Assembly (NCBI RefSeq): GCF_033366695.1
Contig: NZ_JAOBTQ010000001.1
Location: forward strand, 3,038,001-3,102,000
Source of the DNA: Streptomyces sp. SCL15-4
Lineage (GTDB): Bacteria > Actinomycetota > Actinomycetes > Streptomycetales > Streptomycetaceae
Length of the DNA stretch: 64,000 nt
Direction: 5' to 3'
Position numbers and translations under genes: made by a program
The notes under the pieces: model-generated
Told to the model about the DNA's origin: nothing
Databases searched by the model: none
Seen by the model: the letters and a program-made list of their open reading frames with translations, nothing else
Shown: positions 16,754 to 25,977 of the stretch, in pieces
Position numbering within the stretch: the first letter of the stretch is position 1
Layout of the letters: each line of letters opens with the position of its first letter

Positions 16754-19123
16754 GTGACCATCGCGCCAGCAGACCCGGCTCCGGTCAGCGGACCGGAGAC
16801 CGACGGTCCCGGTGCCGCGCTGCTGCGGACCTTGTCCGAGCTGACGGCCGACCTGCCCGACGCCGACCCCGGGCGGGTCGCCGCCGCCGCGCTGCGCGGC
16901 CGGTCCGCGCGGGCCGACGAGGCGGAACTGCGCGAGCTGGCCACGGAGGCCGCCGCCGGCCTGATCGCCGAGGACCCCGCCTACTCCAGGCTGGCCGCCC
17001 GGCTCCTCACCCTCGCGATCCGGGCCGAGGCCGCCTCCCAGGACGTGACCTCCTTCACCGGGTCGATCGCGGTCGGCCACCGCGAGGGCCTGGTCGCCGA
17101 CCGCACCGCCGCGTTCGTCCGCATCCACGCCGAGCGGCTGGACGCGCTGGTGGAATCGGCCGTGGCGGAGGGCGCCGACGACCGCTTCGGCTACTTCGGC
17201 CTGCGCACCCTGCACAGCCGTTATCTGCTGCGTCACCCGATCACCCGCAAGGTCATCGAGACGCCCCAGCACTTCATGCTGCGCGTGGCCAGCGGCCTGG
17301 CCGAGGACGACACGGTCCGCTCCGTGGACGAGGTCGCCTCGCTCTACGGCCTGATGAGCCGCCTGGACTACCTGCCCTCCTCCCCCACCCTGTTCAACTC
17401 CGGCACCCGTCACCCCCAGATGTCGTCCTGCTATCTGCTGGACTCGCCCCTGGACGAGCTGGACTCCATCTACGACCGCTACCACCAGGTGGCCCGGCTG
17501 TCGAAGCACGCCGGCGGCATCGGGCTGTCGTACTCCCGGGTCCGCTCGCGGGGTTCGCTGATCCGGGGGACGAACGGGCACTCCAACGGGATCGTGCCGT
17601 TCCTGAAGACCCTGGACGCCTCGGTCGCCGCGGTGAACCAGGGCGGCCGGCGCAAGGGCGCCGCCGCCGTCTACCTGGAGACCTGGCACTCCGACATCGA
17701 GGAATTCCTCGAACTGCGCGACAACACCGGCGAGGACGCCCGCCGCACCCACAACCTCAACCTGGCCCACTGGATCCCCGACGAATTCATGCGCCGGGTC
17801 AACGCCGACGCCCAGTGGTCCCTGTTCTCCCCCGCCGACGTCCCCGAACTCGTCGACCTGTGGGGCACCGACTTCGACACCGCCTACCGCAAGGCCGAAG
17901 CCGCCGGCCTCGCCAAGAAGACCCTCCCCGCCCGCGAGCTGTACGGGCGGATGATGCGCACCCTGGCCCAGACCGGCAACGGCTGGATGACCTTCAAGGA
18001 CGCCGCCAACCGCACCGCCAACCAGACCGCCGAGCCCGGCAGCGTCATCCACTCCTCCAACCTCTGCACCGAGATCCTCGAAGTCACCAACGACGGCGAG
18101 ACGGCCGTCTGCAACCTCGGCTCCGTCAACCTCGGCGCCTTCGTCCGCGACGGCGGCATCGACTGGGACCGCCTGGACGCCACCGTCCGCACCGCCGTGA
18201 CCTTCCTCGACCGCGTCGTGGACATCAACTTCTACCCCACCGAGCAGGCAGGGCGCTCGAACGCGAAGTGGCGGCCGGTCGGCCTCGGCGCGATGGGTCT
18301 CCAGGACGTCTTCTTCAAGCTGCGGCTGCCCTTCGACTCCGCCGAGGCCAAGGCGCTGTCCACGCGGATCGCCGAGCGGATCATGCTCGCCGCGTACGAG
18401 ACGTCCGCCGACCTCGCCGAACGCAACGGCCCGCTGCCCGCCTGGCAGAAGACCCGCACGGCCCAGGGCGTCCTCCACCCCGACCACTACGACACCGAGT
18501 TCACCTGGCCCGAGCGCTGGGACGCCCTTCGTGAGCGCATCGCGAGGACGGGCATGCGGAACTCGCTGCTGCTGGCGATCGCGCCGACGGCCACCATCGC
18601 CTCGATCGCCGGTGTGTACGAGTGCATCGAGCCGCAGGTGTCCAACCTGTTCAAGCGCGAGACGCTGTCCGGCGAGTTCCTCCAGGTCAACTCCTACCTG
18701 GTGCGGGATCTGAAGGACCTCGGCGTCTGGGACGCCCGCACCCGCGAGGCCCTGCGCGAGGCCAACGGCTCCGTCCAGGACTTCCAGTGGATCCCCGACG
18801 AGATCCGCGCCCTGTACCGCACCGCCTGGGAGATCCCGCAGCGCGGCCTGATCGACATGGCCGCCGCCCGCACTCCCTACCTCGACCAGGCCCAGTCGCT
18901 GAACCTGTTCCTGGAGACGCCGACCATCGGCAAGCTCAGCTCGATGTACGCCTACGCCTGGAAGTCGGGCCTGAAGACCACGTACTACCTGCGTTCGCGC
19001 CCCGCGACACGCATCGCCCGCGCCGCCCAGGCGCAGCCCACCCTCCCCGCACAGGCCGCCGCGGACCCCGAAGCGGTCGCCTGTTCCCTGGAAAACCCCG
19101 AGTCCTGCGAGGCCTGCCAGTAA
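16754..19123 (+). CDS. nrdA: Class Ia ribonucleotide reductase large subunit NrdA
   Basis: A 789-aa catalytic subunit reducing NDPs to dNDPs. Visible active-site features: the thiyl-radical cysteine Cys438 in SSNLCTEI, the redox pair cysteines in MSSCYLL and AVCNLGSVNLG, the radical-transfer tyrosines in KTTYYLRSRP, and the C-terminal shuttle pair Cys785/Cys788 (SCEAC). The N-terminal 60 residues lack a recognisable ATP-cone (no basic KRDG-type start), so overall activity control by dATP may be lost or altered. GTG 16754 is the first start after the riboswitch. The stop overlaps the nrdB start (TAATG). Confidence 0.95.
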   Translation: MTIAPADPAPVSGPETDGPGAALLRTLSELTADLPDADPGRVAAAALRGRSARADEAELRELATEAAAGLIAEDPAYSRLAARLLTLAIRAEAASQDVTSFTGSIAVGHREGLVADRTAAFVRIHAERLDALVESAVAEGADDRFGYFGLRTLHSRYLLRHPITRKVIETPQHFMLRVASGLAEDDTVRSVDEVASLYGLMSRLDYLPSSPTLFNSGTRHPQMSSCYLLDSPLDELDSIYDRYHQVARLSKHAGGIGLSYSRVRSRGSLIRGTNGHSNGIVPFLKTLDASVAAVNQGGRRKGAAAVYLETWHSDIEEFLELRDNTGEDARRTHNLNLAHWIPDEFMRRVNADAQWSLFSPADVPELVDLWGTDFDTAYRKAEAAGLAKKTLPARELYGRMMRTLAQTGNGWMTFKDAANRTANQTAEPGSVIHSSNLCTEILEVTNDGETAVCNLGSVNLGAFVRDGGIDWDRLDATVRTAVTFLDRVVDINFYPTEQAGRSNAKWRPVGLGAMGLQDVFFKLRLPFDSAEAKALSTRIAERIMLAAYETSADLAERNGPLPAWQKTRTAQGVLHPDHYDTEFTWPERWDALRERIARTGMRNSLLLAIAPTATIASIAGVYECIEPQVSNLFKRETLSGEFLQVNSYLVRDLKDLGVWDARTREALREANGSVQDFQWIPDEIRALYRTAWEIPQRGLIDMAAARTPYLDQAQSLNLFLETPTIGKLSSMYAYAWKSGLKTTYYLRSRPATRIARAAQAQPTLPAQAAADPEAVACSLENPESCEACQ

Positions 19124-20133
19124 TGACCCGCAACACCCGCCTGCTCGACCCCGGCTTCGAGCTGACTCTCCGCCCCATGCGCTACCCCGACTTCTACGAG
19201 CGCTACCGGGACGCCATCAAGAACACCTGGACCGTCGAGGAGGTCGACCTCCACTCCGACGTCGCGGACCTCGCCAAGCTCACCCCCGAGGAACACCACC
19301 TCATCGGCCGCCTCGTCGCCTTCTTCGCCACCGGCGACTCCATCGTCGCCAACAACCTCGTCCTCACCCTCTACAAACACATCAACTCCCCCGAAGCACG
19401 CCTCTATCTGAGCCGTCAGCTGTTCGAGGAGGCCGTCCACGTCCAGTTCTACCTGACCCTCCTGGACACCTACCTCCCCGATCCCGACGACCGCGCCGCC
19501 GCCTTCGCCGCCGTGGAGAACATCCCCTCCATCCGCGAGAAGGCCGAGTTCTGCTTCAAGTGGATCGACGAGGTGGAAAAGATCGACCGGCTGGAAAGCA
19601 AGGCCGACCGGCGCCGCTTCCTGCTCAACCTCATCTGCTTCGCCGCCTGCATCGAAGGACTCTTCTTCTACGGCGCCTTCGCCTACGTCTACTGGTTCCG
19701 CAGCCGCGGCCTCCTGCACGGCCTCGCCACCGGCACCAACTGGGTCTTCCGCGACGAGACCATGCACATGAGCTTCGCCTTCGACGTCGTCGACACCGTC
19801 CGCAAGGAAGAACCCGACCTCTTCGACGACCAGCTCCGGCAACAGGTCACCGACATGCTCGAGGAAGCCGTCACCGCCGAACTCCAGTTCGCCCGCGACC
19901 TGTGCGGCGACGGCCTGCCCGGCATGAACACCGACTCCATGCGCCAGTACCTCGAGTGCGTCGCCGACCAGCGCCTCACCCGCCTCGGCTTCGCCCCCGT
20001 CTACGGCTCCGAGAACCCCTTCTCCTTCATGGAACTCCAAGGCGTCCAGGAACTCACCAACTTCTTCGAACGCCGTCCCTCCGCCTACCAGGTCGCCGTC
20101 GAGGGCACCGTCGACCTCGACGAGGACTTCTGA
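19123..20133 (+). CDS. nrdB: Class Ia ribonucleotide reductase small subunit NrdB
   Basis: A 336-aa diiron subunit that holds the tyrosyl radical. Glu103, His106 and radical Tyr110 occur with the classical spacing in FEEAVHVQFY, and further ligands are in FRDETMHMSFAF. The C-terminal peptide EGTVDLDEDF is the acidic tail that docks into NrdA. ATG 19123 shares its A with the nrdA stop codon, giving a fixed stoichiometry by coupling. Cotranscription under the B12 riboswitch is expected. Confidence 0.95.
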   Translation: MTRNTRLLDPGFELTLRPMRYPDFYERYRDAIKNTWTVEEVDLHSDVADLAKLTPEEHHLIGRLVAFFATGDSIVANNLVLTLYKHINSPEARLYLSRQLFEEAVHVQFYLTLLDTYLPDPDDRAAAFAAVENIPSIREKAEFCFKWIDEVEKIDRLESKADRRRFLLNLICFAACIEGLFFYGAFAYVYWFRSRGLLHGLATGTNWVFRDETMHMSFAFDVVDTVRKEEPDLFDDQLRQQVTDMLEEAVTAELQFARDLCGDGLPGMNTDSMRQYLECVADQRLTRLGFAPVYGSENPFSFMELQGVQELTNFFERRPSAYQVAVEGTVDLDEDF

Positions 20134-20288
20134 TCCCTCTCCGCTCCGCGGTCCCTGCCGCCCTCCCTGACCTGCCGGTCGACGCGCCTGTCGCGCAGGA
20201 ACCCGAGCAGGGACGGGAGGGCCAGCAGGACCAGGATCCCGAGGGTCAGTCCGAGTCCGATCACGCCTTCGATCTGGTTTCCGTTCAT
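20085..20288 (-). CDS. Small predicted membrane protein, overlapping nrdB 3' end
   Basis: A 67-aa frame with one strong transmembrane helix (about 8-32, GVIGLGLTLGILVLLALPSLL) and a very basic tail. It overlaps the end of nrdB by 49 bp on the opposite strand. The hydrophobic stretch lies in the part outside nrdB, which argues for a real gene; the overlapping tail is simply the nrdB complement. Similar small ORFs exist at this position in other streptomycetes to my recollection. Function unknown. Confidence 0.4.
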   Translation of the reverse strand: MNGNQIEGVIGLGLTLGILVLLALPSLLGFLRDRRVDRQVREGGRDRGAERDQKSSSRSTVPSTATW

Positions 20289-20381
20289 GGACACCACTGT
20301 CGTACCGGTCGCCCCTGACCGGCAGTGGCAGGACGGCCGTAGACCCTCGAATTCCTGCCACCGCCGGTGCAGACTGGCGGC

Positions 20382-21344
20382 ATGCTGAAGAACGTGGTCG
20401 CCGTGCTGCTGAACGGGGTGCATCCCTTCGAACTGGGTCTCGTGTGCGAGGTGTTCGGCATCGACCGCAGCGATGACGGGCTGCCGGTGTACGACTTCGC
20501 CGTCGCGTCGGCGGAGGGCCCCGGCCTGGACACCCCTTGCGGGTTCGCGGTGTCCACGCCGTACGGCCTGGAACGGCTGGAGGAGGCCGACCTGATCGCC
20601 GTACCCGCCGGCGAGGGCTTCGCGGCACGCGCCTACCCGGAGGAGCTGCTCGCGGCGCTGCGCCGGGCGGTCGACCGGGGCACCCGGGTGCTCAGCGTCT
20701 GCTCCGGGGTGTTCGTGCTGGCCGCGGCGGGTCTGCTGGACGGCCGGCGGTGCGCGGTGCACTGGCACCACGCCGAACAGCTCGCCCGGCGCTATCCCGG
20801 GATCAGGGTCGAGCCGGACGTGCTGTACGTGGACGAGGACCCGGTGATCACCTCCGCCGGCACCGCCGCCGGGATCGACGCCTGTCTGCACCTGGTGCGC
20901 AAGGAACAGGGCCCGGAGGTGGCCAACAAGCTGGCCCGCCGGATGGTGGTGCCGCCGCACCGGGACGGCGGGCAGGCCCAGTTCATCGAGCGGCCCCTGC
21001 CGAAGGCCCCGGTCGACACGGTCGGGGAGGTGCTGGCCTGGATGGAGGCCCACCTCGACCAGGAGGTCACGGTGGAACAGCTCGCCGCCCGCGCCCACAT
21101 GGCGCCGCGCACCTTCGCCCGGCGCTTCCGGCAGGAGACGGGGACCACGCCCTACCGCTGGATTCTGCGCCAACGCGTCCTGCTCGCCCAGGAGTTGCTG
21201 GAGGGCACGGACGAGACGATGGACGCGATCGCCTGGCGCACCGGGTTCGGTACGGCCGCCGCGCTGCGCCATCAGTTCGTCCGGGCGCTGGGTGTCACGC
21301 CGAACGCCTACCGGCGCGCGTTCCGGGGCCCCGAGGCCGCCTGA
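20382..21344 (+). CDS. nrdS: NrdS, GlxA-type AraC-family regulator of the nrdABS operon
   Basis: A 320-aa protein. The N-terminal DJ-1/PfpI-like domain (about 1-170) has a conserved nucleophile-elbow-like Cys in VLSVCSGVFVLAAAG. Two C-terminal AraC-type HTH motifs (about 215-310) include QLAARAHMAPRTFARRFRQE and TGFGTAAALRHQFVRALGV. In S. coelicolor the third gene of the B12-controlled operon is called nrdS and encodes such a protein; its target is not well established. ATG 20382 (MLKNVVAVLL) is chosen over an ATG 5 codons upstream because it starts on the first beta strand. A 248-bp spacer separates it from nrdB. Confidence 0.85.
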   Translation: MLKNVVAVLLNGVHPFELGLVCEVFGIDRSDDGLPVYDFAVASAEGPGLDTPCGFAVSTPYGLERLEEADLIAVPAGEGFAARAYPEELLAALRRAVDRGTRVLSVCSGVFVLAAAGLLDGRRCAVHWHHAEQLARRYPGIRVEPDVLYVDEDPVITSAGTAAGIDACLHLVRKEQGPEVANKLARRMVVPPHRDGGQAQFIERPLPKAPVDTVGEVLAWMEAHLDQEVTVEQLAARAHMAPRTFARRFRQETGTTPYRWILRQRVLLAQELLEGTDETMDAIAWRTGFGTAAALRHQFVRALGVTPNAYRRAFRGPEAA

Positions 21345-21366
21345 GCGCGCGCCGGCACCGGGCGGC

Positions 21367-22746
21367 CTACCAGGGCCTCGCGCGCAGCAGCAGGTTGTGC
21401 GGGCGGAGCGTGATGCCCACGCGCGTGGTGTCGTCCGACCCGGCGGCCGGCTCGAAGCGGTACTTCGCCGAGACGGCCGCGGTGATCAGGCTCAGCTGGG
21501 CCATGGAGAAGTGGTCGCTGGGACACTTGCGGTTGCCCACGCTGAACGGGCTCATGGCGTACTTGGGCACGTCCGCGGCCCGCTCGGGCAGCCAGCGGTC
21601 GGGGTCGAAGTCGAGGTGGCGGGCGTAGGAGCGGCCGTCGCGCTGGATCGCGTACGGGCTGTAGACGATGTCGGCACCGGCCGGAATGCGATAGCCGCCG
21701 AGTGCGGTGTCGGTCACCGCGCGCCGCGTCAGAATCCACACGGCGGGCCGCAGCCGCATGGCCTCGACGACGACATTGTTGGTGTGCGTGAGGGAGCGGA
21801 CATGCTCGAATCCGACCGGTCGGCCACCGGTCACGGATTCGACCTCGGTCCGTACCTTCTCCGCGTGTTCCGGGTGTTCGGCGAGGACCTGGAGCAGCCA
21901 CATGATCGTGGAGGCCACTGTTTCGCTGCCGGGCGTGAGTATCGCGACGACCTGGTCGTGGATCTCCTGTTCCCCGATGGGGTCGCCATTGTCGTCCTTC
22001 GCCTCCAGCAATGCCGTCAGCAAATCGTCCGGCCTTTGCCCGGACGCCCGGCGCTCGGCGACGATCTCGTCCACCAGCAGATGCAGATCGGCCAGCGCCC
22101 GGTTGAATGCGCGGTTGGCCGGGAACGGCAGCCGGTACAGCGGCCCGAGCGGGATCACCATCCTGCGGTACATGCCGCGGAAGACGGTAGCGAGGTCGGC
22201 GCTGAGCCGTTCCGCGCGCTCGTCCATGTGGTCGCCGCGCAGCAGGCAGCGGGCGGCGATGCGGACGGCGACGCGGAAGGACTCGGAGGTGCAGTCGATG
22301 GTCCGGCCGGGCTGCCAGCGCTCGGTCAGGGCGTGCGCCTCCTCCTCCATGACCGCGCCGTAGGCCGGTATCGCGTCGAGCCGGAACGCGGGCTGGACGG
22401 TGCGCCGCTGCCGGCGGTGCCGGGGCCCGTTCGCGGTGGCCACGCCCTCCTTGCCGAGCAGTCCCTCCAGGGATTCCCACAGCGGGCCGGCGATGTGGAA
22501 GTCGGGGCTGAGGGCCAGGGCTCCGGTGAGCGCCGGCGTGGTGACGGCGTACACCGTCTTGGGACCGAGTTTCAGGCGTACGACGTCGCCGTGCTCGCGC
22601 AGCGCGGACATGAAGGCGAGCGGGTCGCGGACCAGTCTCAGGCCGTGCCCGAGGACGGGCAGGGCTCCGCCGGCCAGGGGTGGTTCGGCGAGCGGGGGCG
22701 TGCCGGAAGTGGCGGGGGTCCGGGGCTTCACCGGCTCGACGGTCAT
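21367..22746 (-). CDS. cyp170A1: Cytochrome P450 CYP170A-type, albaflavenone synthase
   Basis: A 459-aa P450 that in S. coelicolor oxidises epi-isozizaene in two steps to the antibiotic sesquiterpene albaflavenone. It has the I-helix segment [13 protein letters not shown], the EAMRLRP ExxR motif and the heme loop [13 protein letters not shown] with Cys408. The aspartate-rich DDNGD (in [16 protein letters not shown]) keeps the DDxxD pattern behind the reported secondary beta-farnesene synthase activity of CYP170A1. The start overlaps the terpene synthase stop (ATGA), so the two enzymes are co-translated. Confidence 0.92.
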   Translation of the reverse strand: MTVEPVKPRTPATSGTPPLAEPPLAGGALPVLGHGLRLVRDPLAFMSALREHGDVVRLKLGPKTVYAVTTPALTGALALSPDFHIAGPLWESLEGLLGKEGVATANGPRHRRQRRTVQPAFRLDAIPAYGAVMEEEAHALTERWQPGRTIDCTSESFRVAVRIAARCLLRGDHMDERAERLSADLATVFRGMYRRMVIPLGPLYRLPFPANRAFNRALADLHLLVDEIVAERRASGQRPDDLLTALLEAKDDNGDPIGEQEIHDQVVAILTPGSETVASTIMWLLQVLAEHPEHAEKVRTEVESVTGGRPVGFEHVRSLTHTNNVVVEAMRLRPAVWILTRRAVTDTALGGYRIPAGADIVYSPYAIQRDGRSYARHLDFDPDRWLPERAADVPKYAMSPFSVGNRKCPSDHFSMAQLSLITAAVSAKYRFEPAAGSDDTTRVGITLRPHNLLLRARPW

Positions 22747-23828
22747 TTCTCACCTGCCGCTTCGTTCGTGACGTACGGGGGCGTGGCGCGGTCGTCCCAG
22801 CTGTCGACCATGTACCTGCCGGACTCGTGGTGGAACCAGTAGACGGAACTGAACCAGTTGCGCATATTGCCGACGCAGCTGCGGACGGCGCTGCCCAGTT
22901 TCCGGCCGCGTGCCGTACCGTCGTCGATCTGCCGGGCCAGTACGAGGGCGTTCCGCTCGGCTTCGAGGAATTCGCCGACGCATTCCTCGACGCGCCGTCT
23001 GATGTCGTCCACCGCTTCTTCGAGGGTCAGCCCGGCATGGGTGACGAGGCTGATGCCGAGATTGTGCACCTCGTCGCCGGCGATTTCCTTCGGCAGTGAG
23101 CAGAGGTCGTTGTACCAGGCGGCGAATTCCTGGCTGAGCAGCGCCGCCCGGCGGTACACGGGATTTTTCCGCACGGCTTCCGGGAGTTCACAGCCGGCGG
23201 CGGGTTCCAGCAGATCCGTCCATATCCAGTGGGCGAAGGTGAGCCGGCGCAGCGCGAGATACTCCTCGACGGCGGGGATGTGCCCCTCGGCGCGGTTGCG
23301 GAACTCGCGGTCGTAGGCCTCGATCACGGCGTGGAAGTGCCGGGCGAACCGCCGGTTCCAGGTGTGCGACAGGAAGCCGTACAGCCGCAGCACGCTCTCC
23401 GCGAAGCCGGCCACGAGGGGGTCGGGGTGGTGCAGATGGGACCGGGGTGCGTCCAGGGCCGCGTGCAGCCGGTGGCGCAGCCGCCGCCAGTCGGCGGCCC
23501 GGCCGTGGACGATGTCGCGGTCGTGGCGGTCGTCCCAGACGAAGAACCAGGCGCTGTAGTCGGCTATGGCCTGCAGGACCTCGTCCGGGGCACCCAGGTA
23601 GTAGCCCGCCATGAGGTCCGTGTAGCACAGTCCATCGGCATATTCCGCGACCTTGTCCGCCGGCATCAGCCGCTTTTCCAGCAGCCACAGCCGCGTCTTC
23701 TCCTGAAGCTTTGGCCAATACGGGTGCAGGTGCCGTGGAAAGGAGGACTCGATCACCGGGAGTGCCAGTGACGGTGGGACTACGGCCGCCGTCGCCGTCG
23801 CCGTGGTGCTGTGTGGGAAAGCTTGCAC
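22743..23828 (-). CDS. cyc1: epi-Isozizaene synthase (sesquiterpene cyclase)
   Basis: A 361-aa class I terpene synthase, the same length as the S. coelicolor enzyme, which turns farnesyl diphosphate into epi-isozizaene. The metal-binding DDRHD is at residues 99-103 and the NSE triad at Asn240, Ser244, Glu248 (NDLCSLPKE). The C-terminal [16 protein letters not shown] is characteristic of this cyclase. The GTG at 23828 is chosen because the protein then begins [10 protein letters not shown] like its orthologue; the open frame runs 11 codons further without similarity. First gene of a two-gene operon. Confidence 0.95.
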   Translation of the reverse strand: MQAFPHSTTATATAAVVPPSLALPVIESSFPRHLHPYWPKLQEKTRLWLLEKRLMPADKVAEYADGLCYTDLMAGYYLGAPDEVLQAIADYSAWFFVWDDRHDRDIVHGRAADWRRLRHRLHAALDAPRSHLHHPDPLVAGFAESVLRLYGFLSHTWNRRFARHFHAVIEAYDREFRNRAEGHIPAVEEYLALRRLTFAHWIWTDLLEPAAGCELPEAVRKNPVYRRAALLSQEFAAWYNDLCSLPKEIAGDEVHNLGISLVTHAGLTLEEAVDDIRRRVEECVGEFLEAERNALVLARQIDDGTARGRKLGSAVRSCVGNMRNWFSSVYWFHHESGRYMVDSWDDRATPPYVTNEAAGEK

Positions 23829-24069
23829 AGAACAAACCCCTCTCAGCCGCCAGGAGCGCACACCTCTCCCCTTGTGCCGAGTGTGCGCCGTTGCGTATCC
23901 CCGTGCTTACATTCAGCACCACAAGTGACCGCCGTGGGAACGGATTTGCTCTACTCACCACCCCAAAGTGGCGAGACTGCCCCCTTGTCTGACTGATTGA
24001 CGGGCACCGGGGCGGTGGAACGAAACGGCCGCACGACGCGCGGACGAGGGCGGACGGCGGCAGCACGAA

Positions 24070-24103
24070 GGCGCCCGGCCGGGAGGAATCCCGGCCGGGC
24101 GCC
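24070..24103 (-). terminator. Perfect 15-bp hairpin after def
   Basis: GGCGCCCGGCCGGGA with its exact complement around a GGAA loop (read on the plus strand), 20 bp beyond the def stop. The remainder of 23829-24122 contains the upstream region of the terpene synthase and no other gene I can support. Confidence 0.7.
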
Positions 24104-24122
24104 GCAGCGGACCCGAGGGGGG

Positions 24123-24773
24123 TCAGTCGTTGGCGACCACGGGGTAGCGCGGCTCGTTCTCGGCCATCTGCCGCAGCGCGTCCTTGCGGTCCCGCTTGGA
24201 GAGGCGGTCGATGTACAGGTAGCCGTAGAGGTGGTCGGTCTCGTGCTGGAGGCAGCGCGCGAAGTAGCCGGTGCCCCGGACCTTGATCGGGTTGCCCCGC
24301 TCGTCCTGGCCGGTCACCTCGGCGTAGTCGGGACGCGCGAGCGCGGCGTACGCCGTGGGAACGGACAGGCAGCCTTCGTTGCTGTCGTCGAGTCGGCGGC
24401 GCTCGGCGGGCAGGTCGACCAGCTTCGGGTTGCACACCACGCCGACGTGCCGGACACCCTCGTCGTCCTGGCAGTCGTAGACGAAGACCTTCCGGTCGAC
24501 ACCGATCTGGTTGGCGGCCAGGCCCACGCCCTCGGCGGTGCGCTGGCTCGCGAACATGTCGGCGACCAGCTGCTGGAGCTCCTCGCCGAACTCGGTGACG
24601 TCCTGGCACTCCTTGTGCAGGACCGGGTTGCCGACGACCGTGATCGGCCGCGAGGTGCCGCGCTCACGCCAGGCATGCTCGCGCTCCTCGCAGTTCTCCG
24701 TGTCGACGACATAGCCCTCGTCGTCGACGGGGAGCACGCCCGCGTGCTGCTGATCGGTGTCCTGCTGCGCCAT
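24123..24773 (-). CDS. def: Peptide deformylase
   Basis: A 216-aa metalloenzyme removing the N-formyl group from nascent proteins. All three family motifs are intact: [15 protein letters not shown] and QHETDHLYG with the two His ligands and catalytic Glu. Its 40-odd residue N-terminal extension ([18 protein letters not shown]) is usual for this actinobacterial subgroup. The gene is monocistronic, with a strong hairpin downstream. Confidence 0.95.
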   Translation of the reverse strand: MAQQDTDQQHAGVLPVDDEGYVVDTENCEEREHAWRERGTSRPITVVGNPVLHKECQDVTEFGEELQQLVADMFASQRTAEGVGLAANQIGVDRKVFVYDCQDDEGVRHVGVVCNPKLVDLPAERRRLDDSNEGCLSVPTAYAALARPDYAEVTGQDERGNPIKVRGTGYFARCLQHETDHLYGYLYIDRLSKRDRKDALRQMAENEPRYPVVAND

Positions 24774-24897
24774 GACCGACGTACGCCTTCCTCAAAGAAC
24801 AGGGGGAGATGTTGCTGCTACAGGTTACGTGTACGCGCCCCTCAGGGGCGCGGGGAACGGCGCGACCGGTCATGACGGCGCCGCGGCCGGACCCGCC

Positions 24898-25878
24898 TCA
24901 GCACACCTCTTCGAGATCCCGCCAGTCACGCGAATCCGGACTGTCGGCGACCCATCCGTCGAGCAGCCCCCGGACCAGCGAGGCCGGCGCGGCCAGCCCG
25001 CACTCCCGCTCGGGCACCCACAGCTGCCCGTCCGTCCGGTGCCCCAGCGGCCCGGGATGCCCCGGCTCGCTGTGGTCGTGCGGGTCCAGGTGCACCCCCT
25101 CCCCCTCGTCGGAGGGCATCCGGGACTCGCTGCACATCCGGCACAGCAGCCGCACCGAGGACGACCAGTCCTCCGCGGCGAACCCCGCGTCGGCGGCCAG
25201 CTGCTCCAGCGCGTCCCGGTCGGCCTCGGTGGCCGCCTCCAGCAGGACCACCCAGGTGGGCACCGGCGACGGCGCCCACAACTCGATCTCGTCGAAGACC
25301 GGGTAGGAGTGCCCGGTGGAGGTGGTGCGCTCGCCGTGCGGGACGCCGTCGTGCAGCACGACCTCGCCCCAGCGCCGCCCGGACGAGGGCAGCGGGATGG
25401 ACAGCACCTCCAGCCGGGCCGGGTCCAGCCGGCGGCCCCAGACGACCTCGGCCTCGCCTTCCGGGGACAGCCGTACCGCCGCGCTGCCCAGCTCCATGCC
25501 GAGCGGCTCGGCGGAGGCGGCGGAGCCCCCGGGCACCTTCAGCCCGTACGCCTGCCAGGCGCGGCGGGCCAGCGGCCAGTCCTGGAGGGCGGTCGCGGCG
25601 ATGCCGACGTTCCACCAGTCGGGCGCTCCGGTGTCCCGGTCGAGCAGGGCGACCGCGCGCAGTCCGGCCGCGCGGGCCTGTTCCCAGTCGTGCCGGAACT
25701 TGTGCAGCAGGGCGAGGTTGAACCAGGACTCCGACAGCCAGGGTTCGAGATCGGCGGCGCGTGTCAGCAGTTCGCCCGCGTCCTCGTACCGGCCGTCGCC
25801 GATGAGTGTGAACGCGCGGTCCGTGGCCTGCCGCCAGGAGGCGGAGGGCCGGTGCCGTCCCTTGCCGAAGATCCTCAC
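24898..25878 (-). CDS. Tetratricopeptide-repeat protein
   Basis: A 326-aa protein. Two or three TPR-like helices occupy about residues 15-95 (GDGRYEDAGELLTRAADLEP, LSESWFNLALLHKFRHDWEQ), and a conserved C-terminal region has cysteines in RLLCRMCSESRMP plus an acidic/His-rich HLDPHDHSEPGHPG. GTG 25878 (VRIFGKGRHRPS) fits the start I remember for orthologues; the frame is open 26 codons further upstream. No enzymatic motif seen; a scaffold or adaptor is the likeliest role. Confidence 0.75.
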   Translation of the reverse strand: MRIFGKGRHRPSASWRQATDRAFTLIGDGRYEDAGELLTRAADLEPWLSESWFNLALLHKFRHDWEQARAAGLRAVALLDRDTGAPDWWNVGIAATALQDWPLARRAWQAYGLKVPGGSAASAEPLGMELGSAAVRLSPEGEAEVVWGRRLDPARLEVLSIPLPSSGRRWGEVVLHDGVPHGERTTSTGHSYPVFDEIELWAPSPVPTWVVLLEAATEADRDALEQLAADAGFAAEDWSSSVRLLCRMCSESRMPSDEGEGVHLDPHDHSEPGHPGPLGHRTDGQLWVPERECGLAAPASLVRGLLDGWVADSPDSRDWRDLEEVC

Positions 25879-25977
25879 GTTTCCCGCCTGCCAGTTCCAT
25901 TTCCCGCTGTGGGCTGGCTTGTGCCCCCGGACACCCTCTCCCTCGCATCCAACCACGTACGGCGGGAAAGGTGCTCA

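Noticed and set aside
16181..18487. A 768-codon open frame antisense to nrdA and the riboswitch
   Set aside because: It is the mirror of high-GC third-position bias in nrdA, has no RBS or family resemblance, and crosses the riboswitch and the symporter end.
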